Assembly: GCA_036245525.1 (NCBI GenBank)
Contig: BTPG01000002.1
Span: 161,979,376 to 162,043,375, forward strand
Source: Semisulcospira habei
Lineage: Eukaryota > Mollusca > Gastropoda > Semisulcospiridae
Direction of reading: 5' to 3'
DNA: 64,000 bases
Shown one piece after another: positions 1 to 9,724 of this stretch. The notes below the pieces were generated by a model that worked only from the letters and a program-made list of their open reading frames with translations, searched no databases and was not told where the DNA came from. Made by a program: the position numbers and the translations under genes. Each line of letters opens with the position of its first letter. Position 1 is the first letter of the stretch.

Positions 1-198
1 CATTGTCATGGAACCCCCAAGGAAAGAGGAAAAGAGGTAGGCCGAGAAACTCCTGGCGTCGAGACCTCCAAGCTGACATCAAGAGACTGGGAACCACCTG
101 GAGTAGAATCGAAGGAGAAGCACAGGACAGGAGTTGCTGGAGGTCTCTCATCGACGGCCTATACCCAGGTAGGGGTGACAGGCGTAAGTAAGTAAGTA
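1..198 (+). mobile_element. 3' end of a family A non-LTR retrotransposon (truncated by window edge)
   Basis: The open frame from position 3 to 191 is nearly identical to the C-terminal 62 residues of the family A reverse transcriptase seen at 42354-42539: basic GKRKRGRPRNSWRRDL block, then the SRIEGEAQDRSCWRSL block, ending GRGDRRK. It runs into a short TAAG repeat that is the family's 3' tail in every other copy here. The upstream part lies outside the window. The sequence directly downstream (about 198-440) is the inner 3' part of a GGCTCAC repeat, so this element probably inserted into one. It is a remnant of a mobile element, not a host gene. Confidence 0.9.
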
Positions 199-770
199 GC
201 TGATGATAACACCTTTTTCTGTGCATACTAGTTCAGTTGCCTCCTCACAAAGGTCAAGGGTCACAGAAGGTTGACAAATCTGTGAAAAATGCATACATTT
301 TGATAAATCTTGGATTTTGCTAGTACAAAATCCAACCCTTTACGTTTTGACACTTGCTCATTTCAGTGACCTGTTGGAAAGGCCAAGGTCACACTTGTGT
401 TAGATATAGCACAAAGGTCATGTTTTTTTTTGTTTTTTTCAGAAATAGGTTAAAACTTTTTTTTTTTTTAAAGCCATATTTTGACAAAAACTGATTTTTG
501 GCTCACATGCGAAGCAAAAGTGAGCGTGTTCTGGGCCAGTGGTCATCTGTCCGTCATTCGTCTGGTGTCATCCATCGTCTGTGGTAAATTTTAACATTGG
601 CATTTCCGCAGAGACTATTCAATCCACAATCTTCAAACTTGGCCCAAGGATACTTTGTGGCAAGACCTTTCTAAACATACTAATGTCATTGATCTCTCTC
701 AAACGTCATCGTGACAGGGGGTAAGGAAATACGTCAAAAATAGCCATATTTTGACACACACCCCTCCACC
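199..770 (+). repeat. GGCTCAC repeat, fragmented copy
   Basis: Positions 199-440 match the 3' part of the GGCTCAC repeat (GCATACTA, then AAGGTCAAGGGTCAC, then the GATTTTGCTAGTAC stretch). Positions 501-760 match its 5' part (GGCTCACATGCGAAGC, TTCTGGGCCAGTGGTC, then the CTTGGCCCAAGGATACTTTG block). The order suggests two incomplete copies, or one broken copy, placed next to the family A 3' end. No coding capacity is seen. A pyrimidine-rich, C-dominated tract follows at 765-812. Confidence 0.8.
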
Positions 771-812
771 CCCCCCCCTCCTCCCCCCTCCCCACCCCCC
801 CCCACCCCCCAA
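765..812 (+). repeat. C-rich pyrimidine tract
   Basis: Nearly uninterrupted C with scattered T and A. It is low-complexity sequence at the end of the fragmented GGCTCAC repeat and has no coding meaning. Confidence 0.85.
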
Positions 813-1345
813 TATCTCACATACTATTTACATTTGGCAGCTTTGGCCGGGAAAAAAAATTGTGTTCGCCGTTTTTTCGCTTATTTGTTTTCGACTTAAG
901 TGTATGCGACTGTATTGGTACTGATAGTTTAGTCTGCGGGCAAATTAGGCACCTACAAGCCTTTTGACCAGATGTTTCTGTTGAACAGTTGAAGTTGTAG
1001 GAGTAATATTGGTGGTTGGGTTTGTGGACAAATTATGATTGTGCTGAAACAGGCACCTACAAGCCTTGTGAACTGGTATCCTGTTGAACAGTGTCAGACT
1101 GTTGCAGTTACATATTTTAAGACACCCACAACATCCAGTTAAGAAGAATTCATTCAACTCTAGTACAGTGCAGCAGGTGGATGGACAAGGGCCGTTAATG
1201 AGTAGCTTGATGCCTATATTTGTCGGGGTGGTTTCTCTTCTTTACTGTGCTGTAGTGTGGTCCTGAGAGGATTGCGAATGTGGGGTTCAGAGTGTTAGAG
1301 TGCCCATGAAAAGTGGTGTGATGAGGGTGTGTTCTGTGTGTGCAG
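813..1345 (+). other. Presumed intron or intergenic sequence with a two-copy tandem duplication
   Basis: A degenerate two-copy direct repeat with about 104-bp spacing is visible: AGGCACCTACAAGCC occurs at 947 and again at 1051, each followed by a CTGTTGAACAG word. Otherwise I see nothing recognisable. The end of the stretch becomes GT-rich and reaches a plausible splice acceptor at 1344-1345. If the exon call at 1346 is right, this is the 3' part of its last intron. Confidence 0.45.
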
Positions 1346-1549
1346 GTGGACAACCCTCTATTTCACCTGGCCAAACAGAGCGAGTCTATCCGCTCCAAAA
1401 AAGACCACAGGATCGTGGTGGGCTTTGATGGCAACGACTCGGGATCCAAGGCAGCAGTGATGGGTCGGCTGGTAGTGTCGTGCGCTCGCTCTGCTGGGGG
1501 TAACCAGAGTGTACAGTGGGTCTACTACCTGAAGGGCATGACACCGTAG
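1346..1549 (+). CDS. Putative terminal coding exon of an unidentified host gene
   Basis: A phase-0 exon is suggested by the acceptor ending TGTGTGTGCAG at 1345, then 67 codons to a TAG at 1547-1549. The translation begins VDNPLFHLAKQSESIRSKKD, continues with a Gly/Ser/Asp-containing stretch (VVGFDGNDSGSKAA), then a hydrophobic MGRLVVSCA segment, and ends YYLKGMTP. Composition and codon use look like ordinary protein and unlike the surrounding repeats. It is followed by about 800 bp of AT-rich sequence ending in AATAAA, as expected of a 3' UTR. I do not recognise the family, so no function is proposed. No upstream exon lies in the window. It could be a chance open frame, but acceptor, stop and poly(A) signal together make that less likely. 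Confidence 0.55.
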   Translation: MDNPLFHLAKQSESIRSKKDHRIVVGFDGNDSGSKAAVMGRLVVSCARSAGGNQSVQWVYYLKGMTP

Positions 1550-2375
1550 AGTGGCCAACAGTGATGGTTCATACACTCACATTCTCACCAGTTTCTGGGG
1601 ACTGTTTGGACTCATGAGGATGTATGGCAGATGGCAGGAGTTTAAGTGCTGGACAGAAAATTGGAACAGTGTCTTCTTTTGCATTAACCCCTTGTGCATG
1701 CAGCCACTGCAAATGTTCATGTGTGTGATGGTACTGTTAACAGTACAGGTGGATGCATGCACAAGTGGTTTAAAACGGGTCCAGGTACTGTGATAAATGT
1801 ACATAAATTGCATGACACTTTCAGCCAGCAGCAAATTGTGCAGCTTTCTGCTGCTAGAGAGTTGTCATCAGTCTGCGGCTAGAGAGTTGTCACCAGCAGA
1901 CAAGCCAGTCATTTTCACCCGTGTGCCTGTGCAGACCAGAGTCTTTTCACTTTCACTACAGTATTGTGGACTTATTGCAAATTTGAAGGTTAGGATTTCA
2001 CAGAGGCATACTATATATTAACCCTAAAGGTTTTTTCAGAAAATAATCGCTCCACAGGATATTTATGTATATATTTTCCCCCTGATTTGATCTTGTTGTA
2101 TTTTGTAGGGTTATGTTGACTATACTGTATTGTCAGAAAATCTTCTTTTATTTGCATTATTGCATTGACCAGTTTACAGGTTGTTATCTACAGAACTGTC
2201 TTTGGCTGTCCCTTTTGCAGTCTACATACAACTTACAGTATACCATTGCTTTTGCAGTGAACAGAGATGTGGGCAAGCCACATTTGAACTATACACTATG
2301 GGACACTGTATACTCTTATTTCCATATTGCGTGTTGTATTCTTACATGGAAACAATATATTGAAGAATAATAAAG
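1550..2375 (+). other. Putative 3' UTR with poly(A) signal at 2369-2374
   Basis: AT-rich, non-repetitive sequence follows the stop at 1549. A canonical AATAAA lies at 2369-2374. No long open frame shares the exon's character. The poly(A) site itself cannot be located from sequence alone. Confidence 0.45.
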
Positions 2376-2726
2376 TTAATGCGTGATGTCAGTCAGAATT
2401 TATGACTGTATCCTGCAGAGTTTGCACACATGGATGCTGAATGTTTTTCTGACTTATTCATCATTTATTCAGTTATTTATCCATAGCCTGAGTTTGTTTG
2501 TTTTATTGGCATGGAATTGTTGCTTGTCAACATCTGACATTTTGCTGTGGACTATGCATTTGTTCCTGTTGATAATAAGTTCTATTCTTGCAATTGTATG
2601 TTTTTCAAGGTGAAAGGACAAATGTAAAAATATAACTAGCATTTTGGAGTTTGTCTTTTACAGACTGTTCTTCTTGCAAGGAAATGTCTGGGTATACTTT
2701 CTGCAAATAGTTTGTTGCAAAATGTG

Positions 2727-2856
2727 TTCCCCCCTCCGCCCCCCCCCCTTCTTCCTCCCCCCCTTCTTCCCCCCCCCCCTTCTCCCCCCCCCTTCTCCCC
2801 CCCCTTCTTCCCCCCCCCCCTCTTCCCCCCCCCCTCTCCCCCCCCTCCCCCACCCT
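2727..2856 (+). repeat. CCCCTTCTT polypyrimidine tract
   Basis: About 130 bp of imperfect (C)n(TTCTT) repeats with complete strand asymmetry: pyrimidine on the plus strand, purine on the minus. It generates artificial Pro-rich and Gly/Glu-rich frames. Such mirror-like polypurine/polypyrimidine tracts can form triplex DNA, but no function is implied. Confidence 0.9.
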
Positions 2857-3036
2857 TGGCTGTCGGTAGCACGAAAATGCACTATGAACAGCCAAAGGGT
2901 TGAGGTATGGTCACGTTTCCATCCTTCATAAAATTGTTTGCTTATGACATATTGTTTAGAATGCTGGCATGTTCTTATGCACTTTTTGGCTCACGTGCGA
3001 AGCAAAAGTGAGTCTATGTTTTGGGCCAGTGGTCAT

Positions 3037-3455
3037 GGGGCGGTCCGTGGCGCAGTGGTTAAGGCGCCTGCCACCAATGCTAAAGGTGCGAGGTTCGATT
3101 CCGGGTTCCGGCGTCGGATTTTTCTCCTCTAGTAAGTGTCACCGTTAAATCGGGCGGACCGTCGGGGGTTCTTTCTCCGGGTACTCTGGCTCTTCCTCCC
3201 CCTCCACTTTGGTATCAGTTTCAGCCAACTTAATAAAATTTCAAATACAAAACGATTTCCAAATACTGTCAGTAGCTCGCTTGAGCTTGCCCTTAGCACC
3301 ACGTGAATGTTCTGTGTTTACGTACAGTGTGTGAGTGAATGCGTGTGATTCACGTGAGCGTGCTTGTTGGGTTCAGTTCGCGGCTACATTCTGCGCATTG
3401 AGTTATATTATAAATATGAGAAATGCGCCATATAAATGCTATGCATTATTATTAT
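3037..3455 (+). mobile_element. tRNA-derived SINE with (ATT)n tail
   Basis: The head has a Pol III A box (TGGCGCAGTGG, about 3048-3058) and a B box (GGTTCGATTCC, 3092-3102) about 44 bp apart, the spacing of a tRNA promoter. The body contains a TTCTTTCTCCGGGTACTCTG stretch. The 3' end reads GCGCCATATAAATGC, then (ATT)n, which resembles LINE tails of the L2/CR1 type found elsewhere in this window, so mobilisation by such a LINE is plausible. It sits inside a GGCTCAC repeat, which resumes directly after the tail. Clear target-site duplications were not found. It is not a functional tRNA gene: no cloverleaf beyond the boxes is convincing. Confidence 0.85.
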
Positions 3456-3595
3456 CCTTCCGTCGGCCATCATCTGCGGTAAACTTTAACATTGGCATTT
3501 TCTTGGGGACTATTCAAGCCACAGTCTTCAAACTTGGCCCAAGGATACTTTGTGGCACGACCTTTCTAAACATACCAATTTGAGTGACCTCACAA

Positions 3596-3607
3596 AGGTC
3601 AAGGTCA
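3596..3607 (+). promoter_or_regulatory. Direct repeat of AGGTCA half-sites (DR0) inside a GGCTCAC repeat
   Basis: AGGTCA at 3596-3601 is followed without spacer by AGGTCA at 3602-3607. In animals this arrangement matches nuclear-receptor response elements: DR0 for NR6A1/GCNF-type receptors, and TCAAGGTCA for ERR/SF-1-type receptors. Other repeat units carry the one-base-spaced form AGGTCA-A-GGGTCA, for example 252-264, 5340-5352 and 13249-13261. Motif presence is direct; receptor binding is speculation. Confidence 0.3.
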
Positions 3608-4300
3608 CAGGGGATAAGGAAATAATTCAAAAATAGCTATATTTTGACATAATTTATTTTTTCTCAAATACTATTCACAACTTAAAACCCAAACTTTCAC
3701 AACTTCAAACCCAAACTTGCTACAGAGATACATGATGGGAAGACCTTTCTATGCATACTAATTTGGTTGATCCCTCAGAAATGTCAAGGGTCACGAGCTC
3801 AGGAAATGGGTCCAAAATAGCCATATTTTGACCCAAAAAGTGTTTTTTTTTTCTGAAATACTATTCACATCTTCAAACCAAAATTTGGTACAGGGATACC
3901 TGATGGTAAAACCTATCTATGCATACTAATTTGGATGACCCCTCGGAAAGGTCAACGGTCAGAAGAGACTGACAAATGTGTGTAAAATGCCAATTTTGAT
4001 AAAATGGTAGGTATTATCAATGTTTTTGCAAATTTTTCAATCAAATTTGGCACTAAGGTAGCTGATGATAAGACCTTACAATGCATACTAATTTAGTCGA
4101 CTCATCACAAAGGTCAAAGATCACGGGAGTTGACAGATGTGTGAAAAATGCTTACATTTTGAGAAAACATGGATTTTGCTGGTGCAGAAGCCAGACCTTT
4201 TCTTATTGTCACAAAGGTCACACATATGTAAGTAGGTCATACTCGTGAGCCATAATGGCATTGCCTTTCTTGTTTGGTCATGTTCCTACAATTTGCAATG

Positions 4301-4572
4301 CTTTGTTGCTTATAAAGTGTGCAGCATCCATTCACTGTTTCCATTTTGTCCATCAGTTTGTTTTGTAGTTGTGCATTCCAAAGTTACAAAAGTACCTTTC
4401 ATTCCATGTTCACCAGTTGTTGCACTTGAAAGTATTTCAGTTCTGTTACTCTGATATGTCAGTGATTTAGTGTACTGTTTGTATGTGTGTGCACAATCTT
4501 TCTTTTTTTACAGATGTCATAAAATAAAGTTTGGATCAGTTGCTCTACTGTTAGTGTGTATATGTGTCTTAA
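4301..4572 (+). other. Unannotated spacer
   Basis: AT-rich sequence without convincing genes or repeats. Confidence 0.4.
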
Positions 4573-4819
4573 TGGAGCTATATTTTGGGGTCTTTTTTTG
4601 CCTTCGTGCAACACATGACGGGATGCCTGCGACGCCTGACTGTACATATGTGACCATTCAACAGGCTGTCTGTGACGTGCAATCATATCAGTGCAACGAG
4701 CTCCGTGCAACCAGTGCAAAGAAAATGCCAGTGACCAGGCAGTAGTGAAGCCACACCTGCGATGTGCGACTTGTCATGTGCGACAAAATGACAAACAAAC
4801 ATCATTATAGCCATTTGAT
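4573..4819 (-). repeat. Dispersed repeat D, first part (interrupted)
   Basis: The reverse complement of this stretch aligns over most of its length with 8322-8590. Shared blocks include GGCTATAATGATGTTTGTT, CACATGACA, TGGCTTCACTA.TGCCTGGT, AAGTCGCA and AAGGCAAAA..., then CCCCAAAATATA or CCCCAAAATGTA. The copy continues after the GGCTCAC repeat at 5649-5690, so it was split by that insertion. The 8.3-kb copy is uninterrupted. Class unknown. Confidence 0.75.
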
Positions 4820-4830
4820 CCTGTACTGAT

Positions 4831-5637
4831 TTTTGGCTCACATGCGAAGCAAAAGTGAGTATGTTCTGGGCCAATGGTCGTCAGTCTGTCATCCGTTGTC
4901 TGTAGTAAACTTTAACGTTGGTATTTTCTCTGTGACTATTCAAGCTACAGTCTTCAAACATGGCCCAAGGATAGCTATTTTGGGACATAATTTCCTGATC
5001 CCCTGTGACCTTGACCTTTGTGAGAGGTCATTGAAATTGGTATGTTCAGTAATGTCTTGCCACAAAGTATCCTTGGGCCAAGTTTCAAGACTGTAGCTTG
5101 AATAGTCTCCGATAAAATGCCAACGTCAAAGTTTACCACGGACGACAGATGACGTACGGACGACCACTGACCCAGAACATACTCACTTTTGCTTCGCTTG
5201 TGAGCTAGAAATAGCCATTTTTGGACAAGAAGTGTTTTTTTCTCAATTGCTATACACAACTTCAAACCCCAAACTTACTACAGAGATACCTGATGGTAAG
5301 ACCTATCTATGCATACTAATTTGGATGACCCCTTGAAAAAGGTCAAGGGTCACAAGAGGTCGACAAATGTGTATAAAATGCCAATAATTGTAGTTATTAT
5401 CAACATTTTTGCAAACTTTTCAATCAAATTTGGCCCAAAGGTAGCCGATGATAAGACCTTCCTATATATCCTAATTTAGTCGACTCATCGCAAAGGTCAA
5501 GAGTCACTAGGGTTTCACAGATGTGTGAAAACTGATTAAATTTTGAGAAAACATGGATTTTGTTAGTGCAGAAGCCAACCCTTTACTTATTTGTCAGACG
5601 TGTGGATCGGTCAAACACGTGAGCCTTTCTTGTTTAC
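4831..5637 (+). mobile_element. GGCTCAC repeat, 807 bp, with 11-bp target-site duplication
   Basis: The element starts TTTTGGCTCACATGCGAAGC and ends AACACGTGAGCCTTTCTTG. It is flanked by CCTGTACTGAT at 4820-4830 and again at 5638-5648, a perfect 11-bp duplication. The uninterrupted repeat D at 8.3 kb has a single CAGTACAGG at the same point, supporting a real insertion event. Inside, the 5' module is present twice in opposite orientation (about 4836-4973 against 5067-5205), so this copy contains a long hairpin. The rest holds diverged units with AAGGTCAAGGGTCAC. No coding sequence is present. GGCTCAC and GTGAGCC near the ends are complementary, but the duplication length does not fit the common cut-and-paste families, so the class is left open. 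Confidence 0.8.
4836..5205. repeat. Long inverted repeat formed by two opposed 5' modules
   Basis: Arms of about 140 bp (4836-4973 and 5067-5205) share GCTCAC, GCGAAGCAAAAGTGAGTATG, TATTCAAGCTACAGTC and TTGGCCCAAGGATA with scattered mismatches. The loop of about 93 bp contains the reverse complement of the next block of the repeat. Confidence 0.8.
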
Positions 5638-5648
5638 CCTGTACTGAT

Positions 5649-5690
5649 AATGGATGCATGACATCAGTCCTATACCGATATTGGACACAG
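5649..5690 (-). repeat. Dispersed repeat D, second part
   Basis: Its reverse complement matches 8275-8318 (GTCCAATAT, then TGATGTCA.GCATCCA.TATC). Together with 4573-4819 it rebuilds the repeat D order seen intact at 8275-8590. Confidence 0.7.
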
Positions 5691-6004
5691 ACTGAGAGAA
5701 ATGAAATGAAACTTTTTTCTCAAGGATAAATAATTAGGTACACAGACCTTTTTTTCAATCATGTCCTTGCACACGCACTCACACAACACTCGCGCGCGCG
5801 TGATATATAAACCTAATTAAAATGGAAAGGCAAAACATGATCATCAAAAGGCTAATTTAGCAGTCACACACACACACACACACACACACTGAGAACCTGA
5901 TTTAAACCTGAACATTAAAAACTTAGTTTGAACAATAACGGCAACAACAAACTCAACAATACAACTCGAGGCGCTCGAGTCATGCCGACAACTACACAAC
6001 TATG
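5691..6004 (+). other. Spacer with (CA)n microsatellite
   Basis: Contains a (CA)n run at 5865-5889 and a CG-rich word at 5790-5800. Otherwise nothing recognisable. Confidence 0.6.
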
Positions 6005-6710
6005 GGCTCAAGTTTCTTTCAGCTGCCAAATAATAAGCGGGCCCTGAATGTGGACAAAGTAATGTCGATTGGCCATAATTTCCATAGCTTGGCTCCTGTG
6101 TAAGACAAACTAGTTTTGAATATATCGAGGCGCGGCCTTGGTATGGATAGATTGTTCCTCGCCGTTTTATATGGCGTATGAGCAGGGCTAAATAGATCTG
6201 TTAGATAACTAGGCGTTTTAGAGTGGTAGATTTTAAACATAAATACACCTTTATTGTACATGAGTAACTTACGCAGAGGCAGCATGTCGAGGGTTTTGAG
6301 TTGGTCATCGGTGCTATCTATATGGGATTGAATATATGCGTTATAAAATATTTTCCTTGTCAGTGTATCTGTAAAATAACGTAGTTTTGAAAGAAGATAC
6401 AAATTCCCGGACACTGACATAAGCTGCTGACATGCGCATGCCATGTGAGTTGGCCGTCGATAATGACGCCTAACAAACGTTGCTCTCTAACTTGTCTAAT
6501 CGACTCAGAGTTTAGAGAAAGGCTAAGCGGGGGTGGAAGTAGCTGCTGCTTCTGTCGTGGTGTAATTATTAGTATACATTCTGTTTTAGACGGATTTGAT
6601 ACCATATAGTTAGTGTGACACCATTTTGAAACATCAATTAAGCCCTGCTGAAGTGAGGAATTGATTGTGCAGATTTTGGGGGACAAGCCAGGAACAGTCG
6701 TCAATCAAAT
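6005..6710 (-). pseudogene. Decayed non-LTR retrotransposon reverse transcriptase, C-terminal fragment
   Basis: Two overlapping frames (6704-6360, then 6444-6019) show the region downstream of the RT catalytic box: VSNPSKTECILIITPRQ, then LLGVIIDGQLTWHAHVSSLC, then after a frameshift LRYFTDTLTRKIFYNAY, and SKTPSYLTDLFSP with the terminal FRARLLF. This is the thumb and connection part typical of Jockey/CR1-group RTs. The endonuclease domain, FxDD box and start are missing, and there is at least one frameshift. It is clearly different in sequence from families A, B and C here. Clade assignment is uncertain. Confidence 0.8.
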
Positions 6711-6906
6711 CCAATTTGTATCCAAATTACAGGCATAGAATTCCATGTGGCAATTCAAACTGCAGGGGCATATAGGCTTGTGACTGAGCATTCTGACCTT
6801 GATAAACCAGTTCAATAAGGATTCAAGGGCATATTTATATGTGTGTATATCTCTTACGATATGTATGGTTTGTGACCAATGGTAATGTGAATGTGGGACA
6901 AGAGTG

Positions 6907-7130
6907 TTAACCCCATTCATAATACACCAGTGTGTGAAATAACTTTTGTTTCACTAAAATAGTTCAGGGTGGTGCCAGAATAGCTTGGCGCCTCTAGGCG
7001 CCAAGCTATTCTGGCACCACCCTTGAACTAAAGCCATTGGTCTATATCTTTATCTGTAAGTACTATAATGTAGCTTGCATACAGCAGTGTACAGATTTGA
7101 AGCTTTTAGCCTCAGTATGATATGGTTTAA
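6907..7130 (-). mobile_element. TTAA-flanked hairpin MITE, family H1 (224 bp)
   Basis: Bounded by TTAA at 6907-6910 and at 7127-7130, with CCC and (G)GG-type ends, the pattern of piggyBac-like non-autonomous elements. The centre, 6961-7029, is a near-perfect hairpin with arms of 33-34 bp containing GGTGCCAGAATAGCTTGGCG. The outer parts match, in reverse orientation, those of the copies at 18820-22337 and 51750-51969. Non-coding. piggyBac assignment rests only on the TTAA and CCC ends. Confidence 0.75.
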
Positions 7131-8274
7131 AGGAGATGCCCCCTCATCCTCCTCTTTCCTCAATCAGATTGGTGCTGTGTTTGGTTGTAAGAGATAACAG
7201 TAAGAGTGGCCTTTCAGCAAGGTTGTAATCTATGTCTCTTGCACATGGAACGGGTTCACCCTGTATCTCACAGCCACCATACCGACTTGGTAAGCAATGG
7301 CATAGATTTTCATGTGCTGTCACAGCTGACAGGAATGGAGGAAAAGGCATAGAATCTCATTACCAGTGTGTTATTTTTCTTGGGGTACATGTATGATTTT
7401 CGTGTACCACTACGGTCTTCATAGACTGATGTTATTCATCTACAGGTAAATTATTGAGCCCCTTTAACTGTAAGGGTTGATGTGCACATAAAAATTATGC
7501 CTTCTTTTTTTATATTTTAATCTATGACTTATTGTAAAGTTAAAGCGGGTGTTGTCAGCTCATAATTGAAATACCACCACAACCTGTCACACACTCCTTT
7601 CTCCAACCCCCCCCCCCCCCCCCCACCTCCTGCAGCTTGCAATACACTGTGTATTGGCTAATCATTAGGTGTATGACTGACCAGATGTGAGGCTTTACTG
7701 CTCGACTTCTTGTGAGGTGTAACCACCTGAGGACTACTCAGTATGAGAAAGTAAATCCCAGGTATAAATCAACATATCACACACTCCTTCTCCAACACTC
7801 TCCCTCCCACCTGTCCTGCACTGACAAGAGTTAATGTTAATCTATGCCTCTTGGAAATGGATGAGTTTATTTTGCGTCAATCAGCAGCGGATGACCAATG
7901 GACGCCATCCAAACAATGTATAGATTGTGGACAGCTGGAAACAGAGCCTGGAACAGGCATAGATTCTCAGTCTCACAGACCTATAAGCCCCTGCAGTTTG
8001 CATGGCCAAATGAAATGATATGCCTGCAATTGGGATACAAATAGGATTTGATAAATGACTGCTGTTCCCGGCTTGTCCCCCAGTCGGTGCCATTGTGTCC
8101 AGATGTAGAGCGTTCCCGGCAGTGCACCCAAATCCCTGAGTCTCTCTCTGCCTCTCTCCTTCACTCTCCCTCTCCCTCACACATACATGATTGATACATA
8201 AATAATAAATAAAATTTATAAATAATACCCCCCCCCCCCCCCCCCCCCCCCCCGCTTGTCGCTCTTCCTCTTTC
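7131..8274 (+). other. Unannotated sequence with degenerate internal duplications
   Basis: CACACTCCTTTCTCCAAC at 7589 recurs as CACACTCCTTCTCCAAC at 7779. AATCTATGTCTCTTG at 7228 recurs as AATCTATGCCTCTTG at 7840. These suggest an old duplication of about 200-600 bp spacing. A C run lies at 7607-7624 and another of 26 C at 8228-8253. No gene is seen. Confidence 0.5.
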
Positions 8275-8590
8275 TCTGTCCAATATTAGTAAAGGCCTGA
8301 TGTCACGCATCCAATATCAGTACAGGATCAAAACTGGTACAGAATCAAATAAATGGCTATAATGATGTTTGTTCGTTGACCGTTGCACATGACACGTTAC
8401 AGACATGGCTTCACTAGTGCCTGGTTGAAGGCATCTTGTCACCGGCCACCATTTTGTTTTGTTTTTTTGCACTGTCGCACTTCGTACTGATACGATCACA
8501 AGTCGCAGGCGGCCCGTTGAGTGGTCGCACATGTATGGTCGGGGGTTGCACAAAGGCAAAACGCCGCGAGCCCCAAAATGTATATGCTTA
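8275..8590 (+). repeat. Dispersed repeat D, uninterrupted copy
   Basis: Aligns in reverse complement to 4573-4819 plus 5649-5690. Here CATCCAATATCAGTACAGG runs on directly into the rest of the repeat, showing the empty state of the site occupied by the GGCTCAC element at 4831-5637. Confidence 0.75.
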
Positions 8591-8970
8591 ATGTATTTGT
8601 TTATAGGTGTATGTGTTTGTACGTGTATGTCTTGGTGTGTGTATATGCATACATATCTTGGTATGTGGGTGATTGTACGTACATCTTTGGTGTGTGTGTG
8701 CGTGTCTTAGTGTGTTTATGCATGTGTGTACATTTTAATATGTTTGGTATGGTGTCTCCGAGGCGCACATACCCATCTATTTAAAGATGCTCAAGGCACC
8801 GTAGGGATGGAAGCTGGAGCTTTGAAATATGGTTTGTTGGTACTTTCATGTCTGCTTATGTGTGCGTGTCTTGGTGCGTGTCTGTGTGCATGCATGTCTT
8901 CATGTTTGTGAGTGCATGTCTTAGTGTGTATGTTGGTGTGTACATGTCTTAAGACTTCACCGGATCATGC
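8591..8970 (+). repeat. TG-rich degenerate minisatellite
   Basis: Variable repeats built on the word GCATGTCTTGGTGTGTGTAT (for example near 8625, 8655, 8700, 8890 and 8915). A second block of the same character lies at 9725-9990, so the two were probably one family or a split array. Open frames here are low-complexity artefacts. Confidence 0.7.
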
Positions 8971-8988
8971 TTTGGACTACGCACAAAC

Positions 8989-9214
8989 GATGATGTGGGT
9001 CCTACAGGACCCATATTTTTCAAAGTGTGATTTAACTGGTTATCCCTGTCCCGATGGTGTGGGTCCTACAGGACCCTTATTTTGCAAAGAGCTATTTAAC
9101 TAGTTATCCCTGTCCCGATGATGTGGGTCCTACAGGACCCATATTTTTCAAAGAGCGATTAAACTGGTTATCCCTGTCCCGATGATGTGGGTCCTACAGG
9201 ACCCATACTTTTTA
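8989..9214 (+). repeat. 64-bp tandem repeat with GGGTCCT-AC-AGGACCC palindromes
   Basis: Units start at 8989, 9053, 9117 and 9181, an exact 64-bp period with three full copies and a partial fourth. Each unit contains GGGTCCTACAGGACCC, an inverted repeat with 7-bp arms, followed by TTTTTCAAAG.G.GATT and GGTTATCCCTGTCCC. A related GGGTCCTGCACGACCC occurs once more at about 9525-9540. Confidence 0.9.
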
Positions 9215-9724
9215 CACTATACATGTAGTACTCATCACTGGAAGCATCCTTGTACTTTTAGTCATCATGGCGGAGAAAAACGGTCTGAAACTTCTCTATT
9301 CACCATTTCCAAGAGACTGAACTGAAAATGGTCGATTTTGCATGGACTTTGACACCTTTCAAAATAAAAAAAATAAAAATACAAACAAAAAAAAACAATG
9401 GAAAAATTTGGGTGAGATGGAATTCTCTCATCTTTGACTCTTCACAAACTGAGGACCAACATCATCCAGACAGGAATATTCACCTTTCAGACAGGAATAT
9501 TCACCTTGCTCTTTAAAAGGTATGGGTCCTGCACGACCCACACATTCGTTTGTGTGTAGGAAAAATTCAGACATTGTTTATTTTTTCATCAATTATCAAC
9601 ATTTTGACAAAATGTAGTCTTTCATGAGCTTGGAGCATTTAAAAAAAAATTCACTGAAATATTCCCAGTAGTTCATGAGATATTTGCAATAAAACACACT
9701 TCTAGGTCCTCCAGGAAGGTTAAA
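9215..9724 (+). other. Spacer with a short tandem duplication
   Basis: CAGACAGGAATATTCACCTT occurs twice in tandem at about 9468-9506. The remainder is A-rich and I see no gene. Confidence 0.5.

Larger units (their letters stand above)
2990..4300 (+). repeat. GGCTCAC repeat, near-complete copy carrying a SINE
   Basis: Starts GGCTCACGTGCGAAGC and ends CTCGTGAGCC followed by TTGCCTTTCTTGTTTGG. It is interrupted by a tRNA-derived SINE at 3037-3455; the repeat resumes at about 3456. The interior consists of four or five diverged units of roughly 170-200 bp. Each contains AAACTTGG or AAATTTGG, then GACCTTTCTATGCATACTAATTTGG, then AAGGTCAAGGGTCAC, then a CCATATTTTGAC word. No open frame of note is present. 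The class is not assigned; the copy at 4831-5637 defines the ends best. Confidence 0.85.

Noticed and set aside
2605..2931. Gly/Glu-rich and Pro-rich frames on both strands
   Set aside because: They are translations of the C/T tract at 2727-2856 and share no protein signature.
3037..3130. A functional tRNA gene
   Set aside because: A and B boxes are present but the sequence continues into a SINE body with an (ATT)n tail and no clean cloverleaf with acceptor stem was found.
2990..4300. 11-bp target duplication for this GGCTCAC copy as well
   Set aside because: CATGTTC occurs on both sides (about 2968 and 4268), but the match breaks after seven bases and positions do not abut the ends, so it was not counted.
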